Assembly: GCA_964651475.1 (NCBI GenBank)
Contig: CAZYXV010000007.1
Coordinates: 1 to 64,000, forward strand
DNA: 64,000 nt
DNA from: JBGSMF01 sp964651475
GTDB taxonomy: Bacteria; Chloroflexota; Anaerolineae; Fen-1058
Reading direction: 5' to 3'
Numbering within the stretch: the stretch's first letter is position 1; the number at the start of each line of letters is the position of its first letter. Below are positions 40,958 through 49,316 of this stretch, one piece after another. The notes below the pieces were generated by a model. The model was given only the letters and a program-made list of their open reading frames with translations. It was not told where the DNA came from and made no database searches. A program made the translations under genes and the position numbers.

Positions 40958-43534
40958 CTATTTGCGCTCGAACGCCAGTCCCTTGCCACGCGCACTCACG
41001 AGGACTCGATCTCCCTCGTGGAACTGGCCTTGCAAGATTGCCATCGCTAGCTGGTCCTGCAACTCGCGCTGAATGACACGCTTGAGCGGGCGCGCGCCAT
41101 ACACGGAGTCGTAACCAGCGTGAGCCAGCCACTCTTGGGCTTCCGGCGTCAACTCTACAGCCAGTCGCCGTTCGGCCAGCAGGCTGTTCAGCCGTTCCAG
41201 TTGAATGTTGAGGATTCCCAACAAGTGCTCCATGTTCAGCTTGTGGAACACCACAATCTCGTCAATGCGATTAAGAAATTCCGGCCTGAACGTCGCGCGT
41301 AAAACCTCTAGCGCCGAGCGTTCGACGTCGAGCGAATTGCGTTCACTGTTCCATAGCTCGCTGCCCACATTGCTGGTCATAATCACAACCGTGTTCTTGA
41401 AATCCACCGTGCGGCCGTGCCCATCCGTCAGGCGGCCATCGTCCAACAATTGCAGCAGCGCGTTGAACACCTCTGGATGCGCTTTTTCGATTTCGTCGAA
41501 CAACACCACGCTGTATGGCCTGCGGCGCACAGCCTCGGTGAGTTGCCCGCCCTCGTCGTAACCCACGTAGCCGGGCGGCGCGCCGATGAGGCGGCTGACG
41601 GTGTGCTTTTCCTGGTACTCGCTCATATCAATGCGAATCATCGCTTGCTCGTCGTCAAACATAAATTCAGCCAGCGCCCGCGCCAGTTCCGTCTTGCCCA
41701 CACCGGTTGGCCCCAAAAAGATGAAACTGCCGATGGGCTGGTTCGGGTCTTGCAGCCCGGCCCGCGCGCGGCGCACGGCATTAGACACCACGCGGATGGC
41801 ATCGTCTTGCCCCACTACCCGCTGGTGCAGGCGTTCTTCCATGTGAATCAGCTTTTCAACCTCGCCTTCCAGCAAGCGATCCACCGGGATGCCGGTCCAA
41901 CGCGCCACAACCGTCGCTACGTCTTCGGCCTCTACTTCTTCCTTGAGCAGGCGTTGGCCGCCGTGCAGAGTGCGCAGGCGCTTTTCTTGCTCGGCCTGTT
42001 GCGCTTCCAATTCGCGCAGCGTGCCATATTTCAACCGGGCCGCCGCTTCCAGGTCAGCCTGTCGCTCGGCCTGCTCGATGCTAGTTTTGGCCTGGTCAAT
42101 CTTTTCCTTGATTGCCTGCATCTGGCCGATGGCGGCTTTTTCGGTCTCCCACTGCGCGCGCAAGGCGCTGGATTGCTCGTTCAGGTCGGCCAGTTCCTTT
42201 TCAAGTTTTTCCAGCCGTTCCTTGCTGGCCTTGTCTTTTTCCTTCTTTAGCGCCTGCCGCTCGATTTCCAGTTGCAAGATGCGCCGGTCAACTTCATCCA
42301 ACGCCGATGGCTTGGAGTCAATTTCCATGCGCAAACGCGAGGCGGCTTCATCAACAAGATCAATCGCCTTGTCCGGCATGTAGCGGTCGCTGATGTAGCG
42401 ATGGCTGAGCGTGGCGGCGGCGATCACCGCCGCATCCTGGATGCGCACACCGTGATGCACTTCGTAGCGTTCCTTCAGCCCGCGCAAGATGCTGATCGTT
42501 TCCTCGACGTTCGGCTCATCCACCAGCACCGGCTGAAAGCGGCGTTCCAGCGCGGCGTCTTTTTCAATGTGCTTGCGATATTCGTCGAGCGTAGTCGCGC
42601 CGATCATGTGCAGTTCGCCGCGCGCCAGCATGGGCTTGAGCATATTGCTGGCATCCATCGCGCCTTCGGCCGCGCCCGCGCCGACGACGGTGTGCATCTC
42701 ATCCACAAACAGGATCACTTGGCCGCTGGCTTCGGCGATTTCCTTAAGCACGGCCTTGAGCCGCTCTTCAAACTCGCCGCGAAACTTGGCGCCGGCCACC
42801 AGCGCCCCCATATCCAGCGCCACCAGCCGCTTGTTCTTGAGCCCTTCCGGCACATCGCCGCGCACAATGCGCTGCGCCAGGCCCTCCACAATGGCCGTCT
42901 TGCCCACGCCCGGGTCGCCCACTAAGGCCGGGTTGTTCTTGGTTCGGCGGGAAAGTATCTGAATCACGCGCCGGATTTCTTCGTCGCGTCCTATGACGGG
43001 ATCGAGCTTGTTTTGCCGCGCCAGCTCGGTCAGATCGCGCCCATACTTTTCAAGCGCGGCGTAGGTGCCTTCGGGATTTTGCGAGGTCACCCGCTGGCTG
43101 CCGCGCACGGAAATCAACGCGCGCAGCACGGCATCTTTGGTCAGGCCGTAAGCCTGCAACATGCGCGCCGCGTTTCCGCCTGCTTGCAGCAACCCCAGCA
43201 AAATATGCTCGGTGCTGACAAACTCATCGCGCATGGCCCTGGCCTCTTTTTCGGCCTGGTCGAGCGCAGACGCAGCTTCACGGCTCAGGCCGACCTGCGT
43301 CACATCGCCCGAAACACGCGGCTTGCGCCCGAGTTCGCCTTGCAGACTCATGGCAATCTGGCGCGGATCAGGTCCCAGCTTTTGAATCACCTGGGGCGCC
43401 ACACCGCCTTCTTGCTGCAGCAGCGCCAGCAAGAGATGCTCTGGCTCAATCTGGCTGTGGTTGTGTTCCTGCGCCAACTGCTGCGCCGCCAGCACGGCTT
43501 CTTGTGCTTTTTCTGTAAACTTGTTCAGATTCAC
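40958..43534 (-). CDS. clpB: ClpB disaggregase (Hsp100)
   Basis: 858 residues from GTG 43534 (GAGGG 8 nt upstream; product begins MNLNKFTEKAQ like other ClpB). The N-domain (about 1-145) precedes NBD1 with Walker A GDPGVGKTA and arginine-finger context, the ClpB-specific coiled-coil M-domain (about 400-520, Lys/Glu-rich), and NBD2 with Walker A GPTGVGKTE. NBD2 ends with a conserved sensor-2 region, GARPLKRVIQ. It dissolves aggregates with DnaK. No HrcA (CIRCE) operator is visible upstream. Regulation is therefore not obvious from the sequence. Confidence 0.97.
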   Translation of the reverse strand: MNLNKFTEKAQEAVLAAQQLAQEHNHSQIEPEHLLLALLQQEGGVAPQVIQKLGPDPRQIAMSLQGELGRKPRVSGDVTQVGLSREAASALDQAEKEARAMRDEFVSTEHILLGLLQAGGNAARMLQAYGLTKDAVLRALISVRGSQRVTSQNPEGTYAALEKYGRDLTELARQNKLDPVIGRDEEIRRVIQILSRRTKNNPALVGDPGVGKTAIVEGLAQRIVRGDVPEGLKNKRLVALDMGALVAGAKFRGEFEERLKAVLKEIAEASGQVILFVDEMHTVVGAGAAEGAMDASNMLKPMLARGELHMIGATTLDEYRKHIEKDAALERRFQPVLVDEPNVEETISILRGLKERYEVHHGVRIQDAAVIAAATLSHRYISDRYMPDKAIDLVDEAASRLRMEIDSKPSALDEVDRRILQLEIERQALKKEKDKASKERLEKLEKELADLNEQSSALRAQWETEKAAIGQMQAIKEKIDQAKTSIEQAERQADLEAAARLKYGTLRELEAQQAEQEKRLRTLHGGQRLLKEEVEAEDVATVVARWTGIPVDRLLEGEVEKLIHMEERLHQRVVGQDDAIRVVSNAVRRARAGLQDPNQPIGSFIFLGPTGVGKTELARALAEFMFDDEQAMIRIDMSEYQEKHTVSRLIGAPPGYVGYDEGGQLTEAVRRRPYSVVLFDEIEKAHPEVFNALLQLLDDGRLTDGHGRTVDFKNTVVIMTSNVGSELWNSERNSLDVERSALEVLRATFRPEFLNRIDEIVVFHKLNMEHLLGILNIQLERLNSLLAERRLAVELTPEAQEWLAHAGYDSVYGARPLKRVIQRELQDQLAMAILQGQFHEGDRVLVSARGKGLAFERK

Positions 43535-43665
43535 TTGTATCACCCTCTATAACCTTAAACACAGCAGTGTATGGCGGGTCCGAGACCTGCGCCACTTTTA
43601 TTCTAGCCCATCATCATTAGAATTGCATCAGAGGAGTGTTAGAGGAACATTAGAGGTTAGATGCT

Positions 43666-44904
43666 TTACAAAAGTCGCCACACCTTGAGCGTCTTGTCGT
43701 TCGATGCCGAAACGATATTGCGCCCATCGGGCGTCACCGCCACGCCCTCTACCCAACTGGTATGCCCTTTGAGCGTGCGCACCTCGCGCCCGTTGGACAG
43801 TTGCCACACCTTGAGTGTCTTGTCTTTGGACGTCGAGACGGCATGGCGTCCATCGGGCGTCACCGCCACAGCCAGCACCCCGTCCGTGTGTCCTGCGAGG
43901 GTGAGCGTCTCACGCCCACTTGCCAGGTCCCATACCTTGAGCGCGTGGTCATTTGATGCCGAGATGGCATAGCGTCCATCGGCGGTCACCGCCAACCCCA
44001 TCACTGCAGCGGTGTGGCCGGTGAGTGCGCCCACCTCGCCTCCGCTTGCCAGCTCCCCGTCCAGGCCGGGCGCCAGCCGCCATAGTTTCAACTCTTGGCC
44101 CGAGGCAAAGATGATCGAGCACCCATCCGGCATGACCACCACGGCATTGGCCCCCCAATTCGTGCGCGCCTTAAAGGTACATACCTGGCGCGCGCTTTGA
44201 ATTTGTCCCAGGTGGCGCACCAGCCTCCATATCTTGATCGTCCCATCTTCTGAAGTAGTAATGATAGAGTGTCCGTCCGGCGTCAGGGCCACCCCGAACA
44301 CATAATCCGAATGGCCTTCAAGCGCGCATACCTCACGCCCGCTTGCCAGTTCCCACACTCTCACCGTATTATCACACGTTTCCAGAATCATCTCACGATC
44401 ACCTAGAAACTTGCCTGCTGCGGAAACAGCATAGCGCCCATCGGGCGTCACAGCAACGGCGTTCACTGCATCGTAATGTCCCTTGAGCTTGCGCACCTCT
44501 TGCCCGCTTGCCAGTTCCCACACCCTTAACGTGTGATCAATTGACCCAGAGACGGCATAACGTCCGTCCGGCGTGATGGCCACGGACTTGACCGAACTCT
44601 GATGCCCAACAAGCGTGCGGATCAGCATGTGCTCGCTACTCTCTGCGGGCGCGATAGTGGGCGTATGGTCATCGAGGTAGGTCTGTGACCAATCTAGCTC
44701 CGGGCGCAGGCGCCGGCCAAGCTCTAGCAACGCGGAGATACGGCCGTGGCGTTCCAGTTGCGCGATCAGCTCGCGCGCTTTGTCTGCTTTGCTAAAGGCG
44801 GGCAGGCCATCGTAATCCACACCCAGGTCAGAGCATAGGGCACGCAATTCACCTTTGTTAAAGTGGTCAACAAGCGCCTGGCGCAGTTGCGTCAGAGATT
44901 TCAT
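43666..44904 (-). CDS. EAD - WD40 fusion protein
   Basis: 412 residues. An N-terminal effector-associated domain (1-72; GELRALCSDLGVDYDGLP, then SKADKARELI) is followed by about 20 linker residues. One complete seven-bladed WD40 propeller follows (about 92-412; AVTPDGRYAVS...LKVWxLASG repeats). There is no signal peptide, so it is likely cytoplasmic. Its EAD is closely similar to that of the EAD-NUDIX protein at 14394-15770, and EADs are known to pair like with like. The start overlaps the stop of the preceding lipoprotein gene (ATGA), implying translational coupling. It could sense or scaffold for a NUDIX-type effector in trans. Confidence 0.8.
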   Translation of the reverse strand: MKSLTQLRQALVDHFNKGELRALCSDLGVDYDGLPAFSKADKARELIAQLERHGRISALLELGRRLRPELDWSQTYLDDHTPTIAPAESSEHMLIRTLVGHQSSVKSVAITPDGRYAVSGSIDHTLRVWELASGQEVRKLKGHYDAVNAVAVTPDGRYAVSAAGKFLGDREMILETCDNTVRVWELASGREVCALEGHSDYVFGVALTPDGHSIITTSEDGTIKIWRLVRHLGQIQSARQVCTFKARTNWGANAVVVMPDGCSIIFASGQELKLWRLAPGLDGELASGGEVGALTGHTAAVMGLAVTADGRYAISASNDHALKVWDLASGRETLTLAGHTDGVLAVAVTPDGRHAVSTSKDKTLKVWQLSNGREVRTLKGHTSWVEGVAVTPDGRNIVSASNDKTLKVWRLL

Positions 44905-46790
44905 CTGCGCAATTTATCCTCCAGGGGCACGTAAAAGCCCGATACTACGACGGACACAGCGACACGCTGCATGCCAGCGAGTGAAGCAGGTACTCGAAAG
45001 CGGAATTCGCGAGACTCGCCGCCCGCGAGCAGCAGGTAATCCTGATCCTTCTCGGCTATCCTGGCGGCGGCAGAATCTGCTTCTGCGCGTACCTCAATGC
45101 CATCAATAATAACGTAAAGCTCGTCAATGAACGTAAGCTCGTTTTTTTCCTCTGCCACTTTCAAGGTGACCATACTGTCAACGACCTCAACCGCGCCAAT
45201 CGGGGTGGTTTCTGTTTGTTCGTTCTGTTTCCCGCGCACGTTTCTGAGGATCTCGGTCATCCTTTCGAAAGAGCGCCCCTGATAAGTGTACAGCCACGGG
45301 CAAGCCCAACCATCCTTATCGGTCAGACTCACGGTGACGGTGTTCTCCCCCGTCCCGATCTCGATTTTCTCGTAATCAGTTGACGCACCGCCGCCTGTTA
45401 TGCCGGGGTACAAGATCGTGTCATCGGGCACGCCGGCCTCCTCTTGACTGAGGGGAGCCGCAACGAACGCAACCGCCACGTAATACGTCCCCGGTTCAAA
45501 CTGGCCGCGAAAATACGCGCCGGGGGCCTGGTATAGATACTCCAAAGCCCAGTCCAATTCTTTTCGGTCCTCTCTGAACGACAAAACGCTCCGAACGGTC
45601 GAAAAATCAATGCTGCTAAAAATCTGGTCGGCGGTGGCTCTATCTACCTGGCTTGCGGGCATCACCAGAACAAAGTGCGTGATATTCTCCGCTTCCTTTG
45701 TATAGCTAAACGTCTCGCGATACCAGTTGCCGCGATAATCAATATATAGCTGAAGAACTCCTACCCCCTCAGCTACTCCTGGTGAAATTTCTGCGGGCGG
45801 CTCGACCTGTAAAGAGCCAATCAGCGCATCAAGCGGGCCCAAATCAGGTGTAAAGCGAGAGGCGTCCAGCAAGTCCAACTGGCGCTGCGCTTCCTGGTTG
45901 TATCCGCGCATCACCGCGTCCTGCTGCACATCACGCGGAGCGGCCGGCAGTTCCGGGACCGGGATGGCGCCCTCGTTCACATTCTCCGCCGGATCGTAGG
46001 TGCTGAGCAGGATCGGGGCATCTATCGGGAATGTTGCCGAGACATAGTATCGGCCATCGCCCGTCAACCCGTGAAATTCGTACACAATAGACTCGTTGTT
46101 GGCCCAGACGGTGTTCTGGCCCTTTATCACCAGCGCTCGAATCCCCGCCCCATTCTGAAAACCAAGGTGCCGGGTTTGTGAGCGCAACAGGATGTGCGCC
46201 ATCAATGCTGGAAAATAGCTCTTTGACTGTGTCTGGATGGCCGAACCTAGTCCGTCAATGATGTCTGCGCCAAACGGAATCTCTTTCCGGTACGACACGA
46301 CCGGGTACACCGTCACGCACCCCACGTCTCGGCAAGTCCCCTCTGGCGCAAAGGCGAACTCGATGTAAGAGAGGGAATCCGGCTCTGTACGCACAAATAC
46401 CTGGCCCAAGGCGGGGTCAACCGTAAAACTGACCCCATTATGGGAAACAACAGCGCCCCGAAAAACAAGTTGGGTCGGCGCAGGTTCTTGGGTGGGCGTC
46501 AAGGTGGGTGTGAGTTCTGTAGTCGGCGTAGGAGGCGGGGATGGTTGCGGCTGCGGCGTCGCAGCTGGTCTAGACCTCGGTTGTGGGACAGTAGAGCTTT
46601 CGCTGCCAGGGTGTGGAGAGGGCGTCACCGTCCCCGATGTGTCTGCGCTCAGGCGGCAAGCGAGCGTTACCATGCTTAGCAGCAACAGCAGCACAAGAAA
46701 ATTGCCTTGCGCCAGGGGCGTGCACTGCTCTTGCATCCGGCAGGCGCGATCTTGCAGTTCTTTCCGTGGTATTTTGGTTTGCTGGTTCAC
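44901..46790 (-). CDS. Large lipoprotein of unknown function
   Basis: 629 residues. The N-terminus is long and positively charged (about 30 residues) before a hydrophobic stretch ending in a lipobox-like LACR. A P/T/S-rich linker (about 48-105) follows. The globular part (about 110-629) shows no family I recognise; it is beta-rich with DPAENVNEGAIPVPE and a pattern of alternating strands. GTG 46790 has AGGAGG 6 nt upstream. The gene overlaps the EAD-WD40 gene by 4 bp (ATGA), so an envelope-exposed lipoprotein and a cytoplasmic EAD protein are made together. Perhaps a sensor and its adaptor. Confidence 0.6.
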   Translation of the reverse strand: MNQQTKIPRKELQDRACRMQEQCTPLAQGNFLVLLLLLSMVTLACRLSADTSGTVTPSPHPGSESSTVPQPRSRPAATPQPQPSPPPTPTTELTPTLTPTQEPAPTQLVFRGAVVSHNGVSFTVDPALGQVFVRTEPDSLSYIEFAFAPEGTCRDVGCVTVYPVVSYRKEIPFGADIIDGLGSAIQTQSKSYFPALMAHILLRSQTRHLGFQNGAGIRALVIKGQNTVWANNESIVYEFHGLTGDGRYYVSATFPIDAPILLSTYDPAENVNEGAIPVPELPAAPRDVQQDAVMRGYNQEAQRQLDLLDASRFTPDLGPLDALIGSLQVEPPAEISPGVAEGVGVLQLYIDYRGNWYRETFSYTKEAENITHFVLVMPASQVDRATADQIFSSIDFSTVRSVLSFREDRKELDWALEYLYQAPGAYFRGQFEPGTYYVAVAFVAAPLSQEEAGVPDDTILYPGITGGGASTDYEKIEIGTGENTVTVSLTDKDGWACPWLYTYQGRSFERMTEILRNVRGKQNEQTETTPIGAVEVVDSMVTLKVAEEKNELTFIDELYVIIDGIEVRAEADSAAARIAEKDQDYLLLAGGESREFRFRVPASLAGMQRVAVSVVVSGFYVPLEDKLRR

Positions 46791-46954
46791 ATCATCCTCC
46801 TGGGCATGGGACTGAACATCTCACTCTGCATCCGAATAATATTATAGCCCCTGCCCATCATAACACAAACTGCCCTGTGGTTCACGTTTTTGTATTCCGG
46901 CAATCTTGCTGTTTTGTAGCTGCCCAGCCCGCCGTCCGTTCGGCTCGCGTAGCG

Positions 46955-47122
46955 TCACGACGAAGCCTCGGCGGGCGTTACTTGCCACGCATAGGCCGCG
47001 CCGGGGACGGCGCGGCGGGCAGTATCCCGAAAGTTGTGTAATTTTGCCAAAACTGAGCTTGCGCGGACGCCTTTTACAAGAATTGCGATACTGCCGCGCG
47101 GCGAGCGAGGCTGAGCAGGTAC
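46955..47122. repeat. Palindromic GC-rich repeat, copy B, interrupted by an 80-bp insertion
   Basis: The left part (46955-47016) and right part (47097-47122) match copy A at 40810-40891 (TCACGACGAAGCCTCGGCGG ... GCGAGGCTGAG). The middle is interrupted by a segment with its own inverted ends at 47017-47096. The rest of 46791-47203 shows only promoter-like sequence. Confidence 0.75.
47017..47096. mobile_element. 80-bp MITE-like insertion inside the palindromic repeat
   Basis: Ends GGGCAGTATC (47017-47026) and GATACTGCCG (47087-47096) are inverted repeats (9 perfect bp within). CGCGGC flanks both sides (47011-47016 and 47097-47102), while copy A of the host repeat has it once. That fits insertion with a 6-bp duplication, although the GC-rich flank allows chance. 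Confidence 0.55.
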
Positions 47123-47129
47123 GCTGTTT

Positions 47130-47157
47130 TTGCAATTGCGCGAAAACTGTGTACAAT
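47130..47157 (+). promoter_or_regulatory. Possible promoter for the nitroreductase-moeA pair
   Basis: TTGCAA (47130-47135), a 16-nt spacer, and TACAAT (47152-47157), with TGTG just upstream of the -10. It lies directly after the repeat element, giving a leader of about 40 nt before ATG 47204. Confidence 0.45.
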
Positions 47158-47203
47158 GCAAGTTGATATAGCGGGCGAGCAGCATAATTCAAAACAAGGC
47201 CGT

Positions 47204-47953
47204 ATGACACATCCAATAATTGAAACCATCCTATCTCGCCGTACCATTCGCAAATACACGCCGCAGCCCATCCCACCAGCGGATCTGGAAGACATCCTGG
47301 CCGGCGCACGCCGGGCACCGAGCGGCGGCGGATTGCAAGTCTACACATTCATCCGCGTGACGGACCATGACCTGCGCGCGCAGATCGCTCACCTGGCCGG
47401 CGACCAGGCGCACGTGCGCGACGCACCCGAGTTTTTCATCGCCTGCGCCGACGTCCACCGCAGCCAGGCCCTCATCTCGCACCGGGGCGGGCAGCCCGCG
47501 GCGCCGCGCTTGCTCTCCACGCTTTATGGCATGGCCGACGCCATGATTGCCGTCAGCTTTATGGCCGTGGCCGCCGAAGCGTTGGGCTATGGCACGTGTC
47601 TTGTCGGCGGCATTCAAAACGCACTGGACGAAATCGCCCGGCTGCTGGCGCTGCCGCAGGGTGTGCTGCCCATCGTCGGGCTGTGCATCGGCGCGCCCGA
47701 CGAGCATCCCGAGCAGCGCCCGCGCATGCCCGCCAGCGCGGTGGTGCGCGAAAATACTTGGCGGCCATTAGCGCCCGACGAGTTGGAACAATGCTACGCC
47801 ACAATGGCTGCCGCAAGCTCCAGCGGCGACTGGTTTCACACCGTCAATCGTTACTTTGGAACGGGCGGCGTGATGGAGACGCGCGAACCGATAGTGCGAC
47901 GAGCGTTGGAACAACAAGGACTCAATCCGTGCAACCAGACAGGTGATACGTAA
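47204..47953 (+). CDS. Nitroreductase-family flavoprotein
   Basis: 249 residues from ATG 47204 (AAGG upstream; the frame is open earlier but without a ribosome binding site). SRRTIRKYTPQPIPPADLEDIL is the FMN-phosphate-binding start typical of the nitroreductase fold. GARRAPSGGGLQVYTFI and the GYGTCLVGGI segment near 140-150 complete the FMN site. It reduces nitro compounds, quinones or flavins with NAD(P)H. Located 12 bp upstream of moeA in the same direction. Any link to molybdenum cofactor synthesis is only by position. Confidence 0.88.
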   Translation: MTHPIIETILSRRTIRKYTPQPIPPADLEDILAGARRAPSGGGLQVYTFIRVTDHDLRAQIAHLAGDQAHVRDAPEFFIACADVHRSQALISHRGGQPAAPRLLSTLYGMADAMIAVSFMAVAAEALGYGTCLVGGIQNALDEIARLLALPQGVLPIVGLCIGAPDEHPEQRPRMPASAVVRENTWRPLAPDELEQCYATMAAASSSGDWFHTVNRYFGTGGVMETREPIVRRALEQQGLNPCNQTGDT

Positions 47954-47965
47954 AGGAGCATTCGT

Positions 47966-49198
47966 ATGGTCGAGCTATTCACACTTGTTCCGCCCTCCGC
48001 GGCGCTCAACCGGCTGTTGAGCCACCTGCCCGACTCGCTTCAGTCTGAAACGATTCCCACCAGCGACGCGCTGGGGCGCGTGCTGGCCGAGCCGCTGGTC
48101 TCAACCGCGGCGCTGCCGTCATTCACACGCAGCATGGTAGATGGCTATGCCGTGCGCGCCGCAGATACCTTTGGCGCAACCGAGGGACTGCCGGCCTACC
48201 TCGCCGTCATTGGCGAAGTACTGATGGGGCGCACGCCGGAATTTAGTCTGGATCGCGGGCAGGCCGCGTTGGTGCACACCGGCGGCATACTGCCGCCGGC
48301 CGCCGACGCCGTGGTCATGGTCGAACGCACGCAAAAGATGGACGAGGCCAACATTGAAGTGCTGCGCGCTGTGGCCGTGGGCGAAAACGTGATCCAGGTT
48401 GGCGAAGATATCCAGCCGGGCGCGGAACTCTTGCCCGCCGGGCATATCCTGCGCCCTCAAGACATCGGCGGCTTGATGGCCCTAGGTATCACCCGGCTAA
48501 CCATCGCGCGCCGCCCGCGCGTGGCAATCATTTCCAGCGGCGACGAAGTAGTGCCGCCCGAGCGCGAGCCGGGGCCTGGCCAAGTGCGCGACGTGAACAC
48601 ATACACGTTGGCCGGATTGGTGACGCGCGCCGGCGGCATTGCACTGCCGCAAGGCATTATCCCGGATAATTTTGATTCGCTGCAGGCCGCCGCGCAACGC
48701 GCATTCGAGCAAGTGGAAGTGCTTGTGTTTTCGGCCGGTAGTTCCGTCTCCGTGCGCGATATAACGGCGCAAGTTATCAAAACGCTGGGTGAGCCGGGCG
48801 TGCTCGTTCACGGCCTCAGCCTCAAGCCAGGCAAGCCTACCGTCTTGGCCGCGTGCAACGGCAAGCCGGTATTCGGGCTGCCGGGCAATCCCGTCAGCGC
48901 AATGGTGGTAGCGGACCTGTTACTAGCGCCAGTGATATGGCGGTTGCAGGGCGTGACCACCCCGCCCCGGCGGTACGTGCTGCAAGCCAGGTTGACCCAC
49001 AACATTGCCTCGGAGACAGGGCGCGAAGACTATGTCCCGGTCAAATTGACCGAGCGCGATGGGGAGACATGGGCCGAGCCAGTTTTTGGCAAATCCAATC
49101 TAATTTATATGCTGGTCAAAGCTGACGGAATGATAAAGGTGCCGCTCGATATTGGCGGTGTGCAGGCCGGCGAGCGGGTACAAGTGCAGCTATTCTAA
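47966..49198 (+). CDS. moeA: Molybdopterin molybdenumtransferase MoeA
   Basis: 410 residues. Family motifs in order: MVDGYAVRAADT (domain I), GGILPPAADAVVMVE, QVGEDIQPGAELLP, SSGDEVVPP, FSAGSSVSVRD, LKPGKPTVLA and GLPGNPVSAM (molybdopterin/AMP site), and a C-terminal beta-barrel (about 335-410). It inserts molybdate into adenylated molybdopterin in Moco synthesis. RBS AAAGGAG 8 nt before ATG. The second MoeA, fused to a PBP domain, is at 54666-56666, so two paralogs coexist. Confidence 0.93.
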   Translation: MVELFTLVPPSAALNRLLSHLPDSLQSETIPTSDALGRVLAEPLVSTAALPSFTRSMVDGYAVRAADTFGATEGLPAYLAVIGEVLMGRTPEFSLDRGQAALVHTGGILPPAADAVVMVERTQKMDEANIEVLRAVAVGENVIQVGEDIQPGAELLPAGHILRPQDIGGLMALGITRLTIARRPRVAIISSGDEVVPPEREPGPGQVRDVNTYTLAGLVTRAGGIALPQGIIPDNFDSLQAAAQRAFEQVEVLVFSAGSSVSVRDITAQVIKTLGEPGVLVHGLSLKPGKPTVLAACNGKPVFGLPGNPVSAMVVADLLLAPVIWRLQGVTTPPRRYVLQARLTHNIASETGREDYVPVKLTERDGETWAEPVFGKSNLIYMLVKADGMIKVPLDIGGVQAGERVQVQLF

Positions 49199-49202
49199 GG
49201 AT

Positions 49203-49282
49203 TAAGAATTAACCAACTTGCCCACAATGATGCCGCAGTACGGGCAAAGCAAGCTACACATGAGCAAGTTATTTAATCCTTA
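49203..49282. repeat. 80-bp inverted-repeat element, copy B
   Basis: Ends TAAGAATTAACCAACT and AGTTATTTAATCCTTA are 16-bp imperfect inverted repeats (13/16). It has the same length as copy A (36076-36155), and GCCCTA follows both. It sits 5 bp after the moeA stop codon. Confidence 0.7.
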
Positions 49283-49316
49283 GCCCTAATCATTGGATAG
49301 TAGTGGGAGGAAGAAT

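Noticed and set aside
43535..43665. CIRCE (HrcA) operator upstream of clpB
   Set aside because: Only a poor half-match (CTAACACTC) is present and no GAGTGCTAA partner at the right distance.
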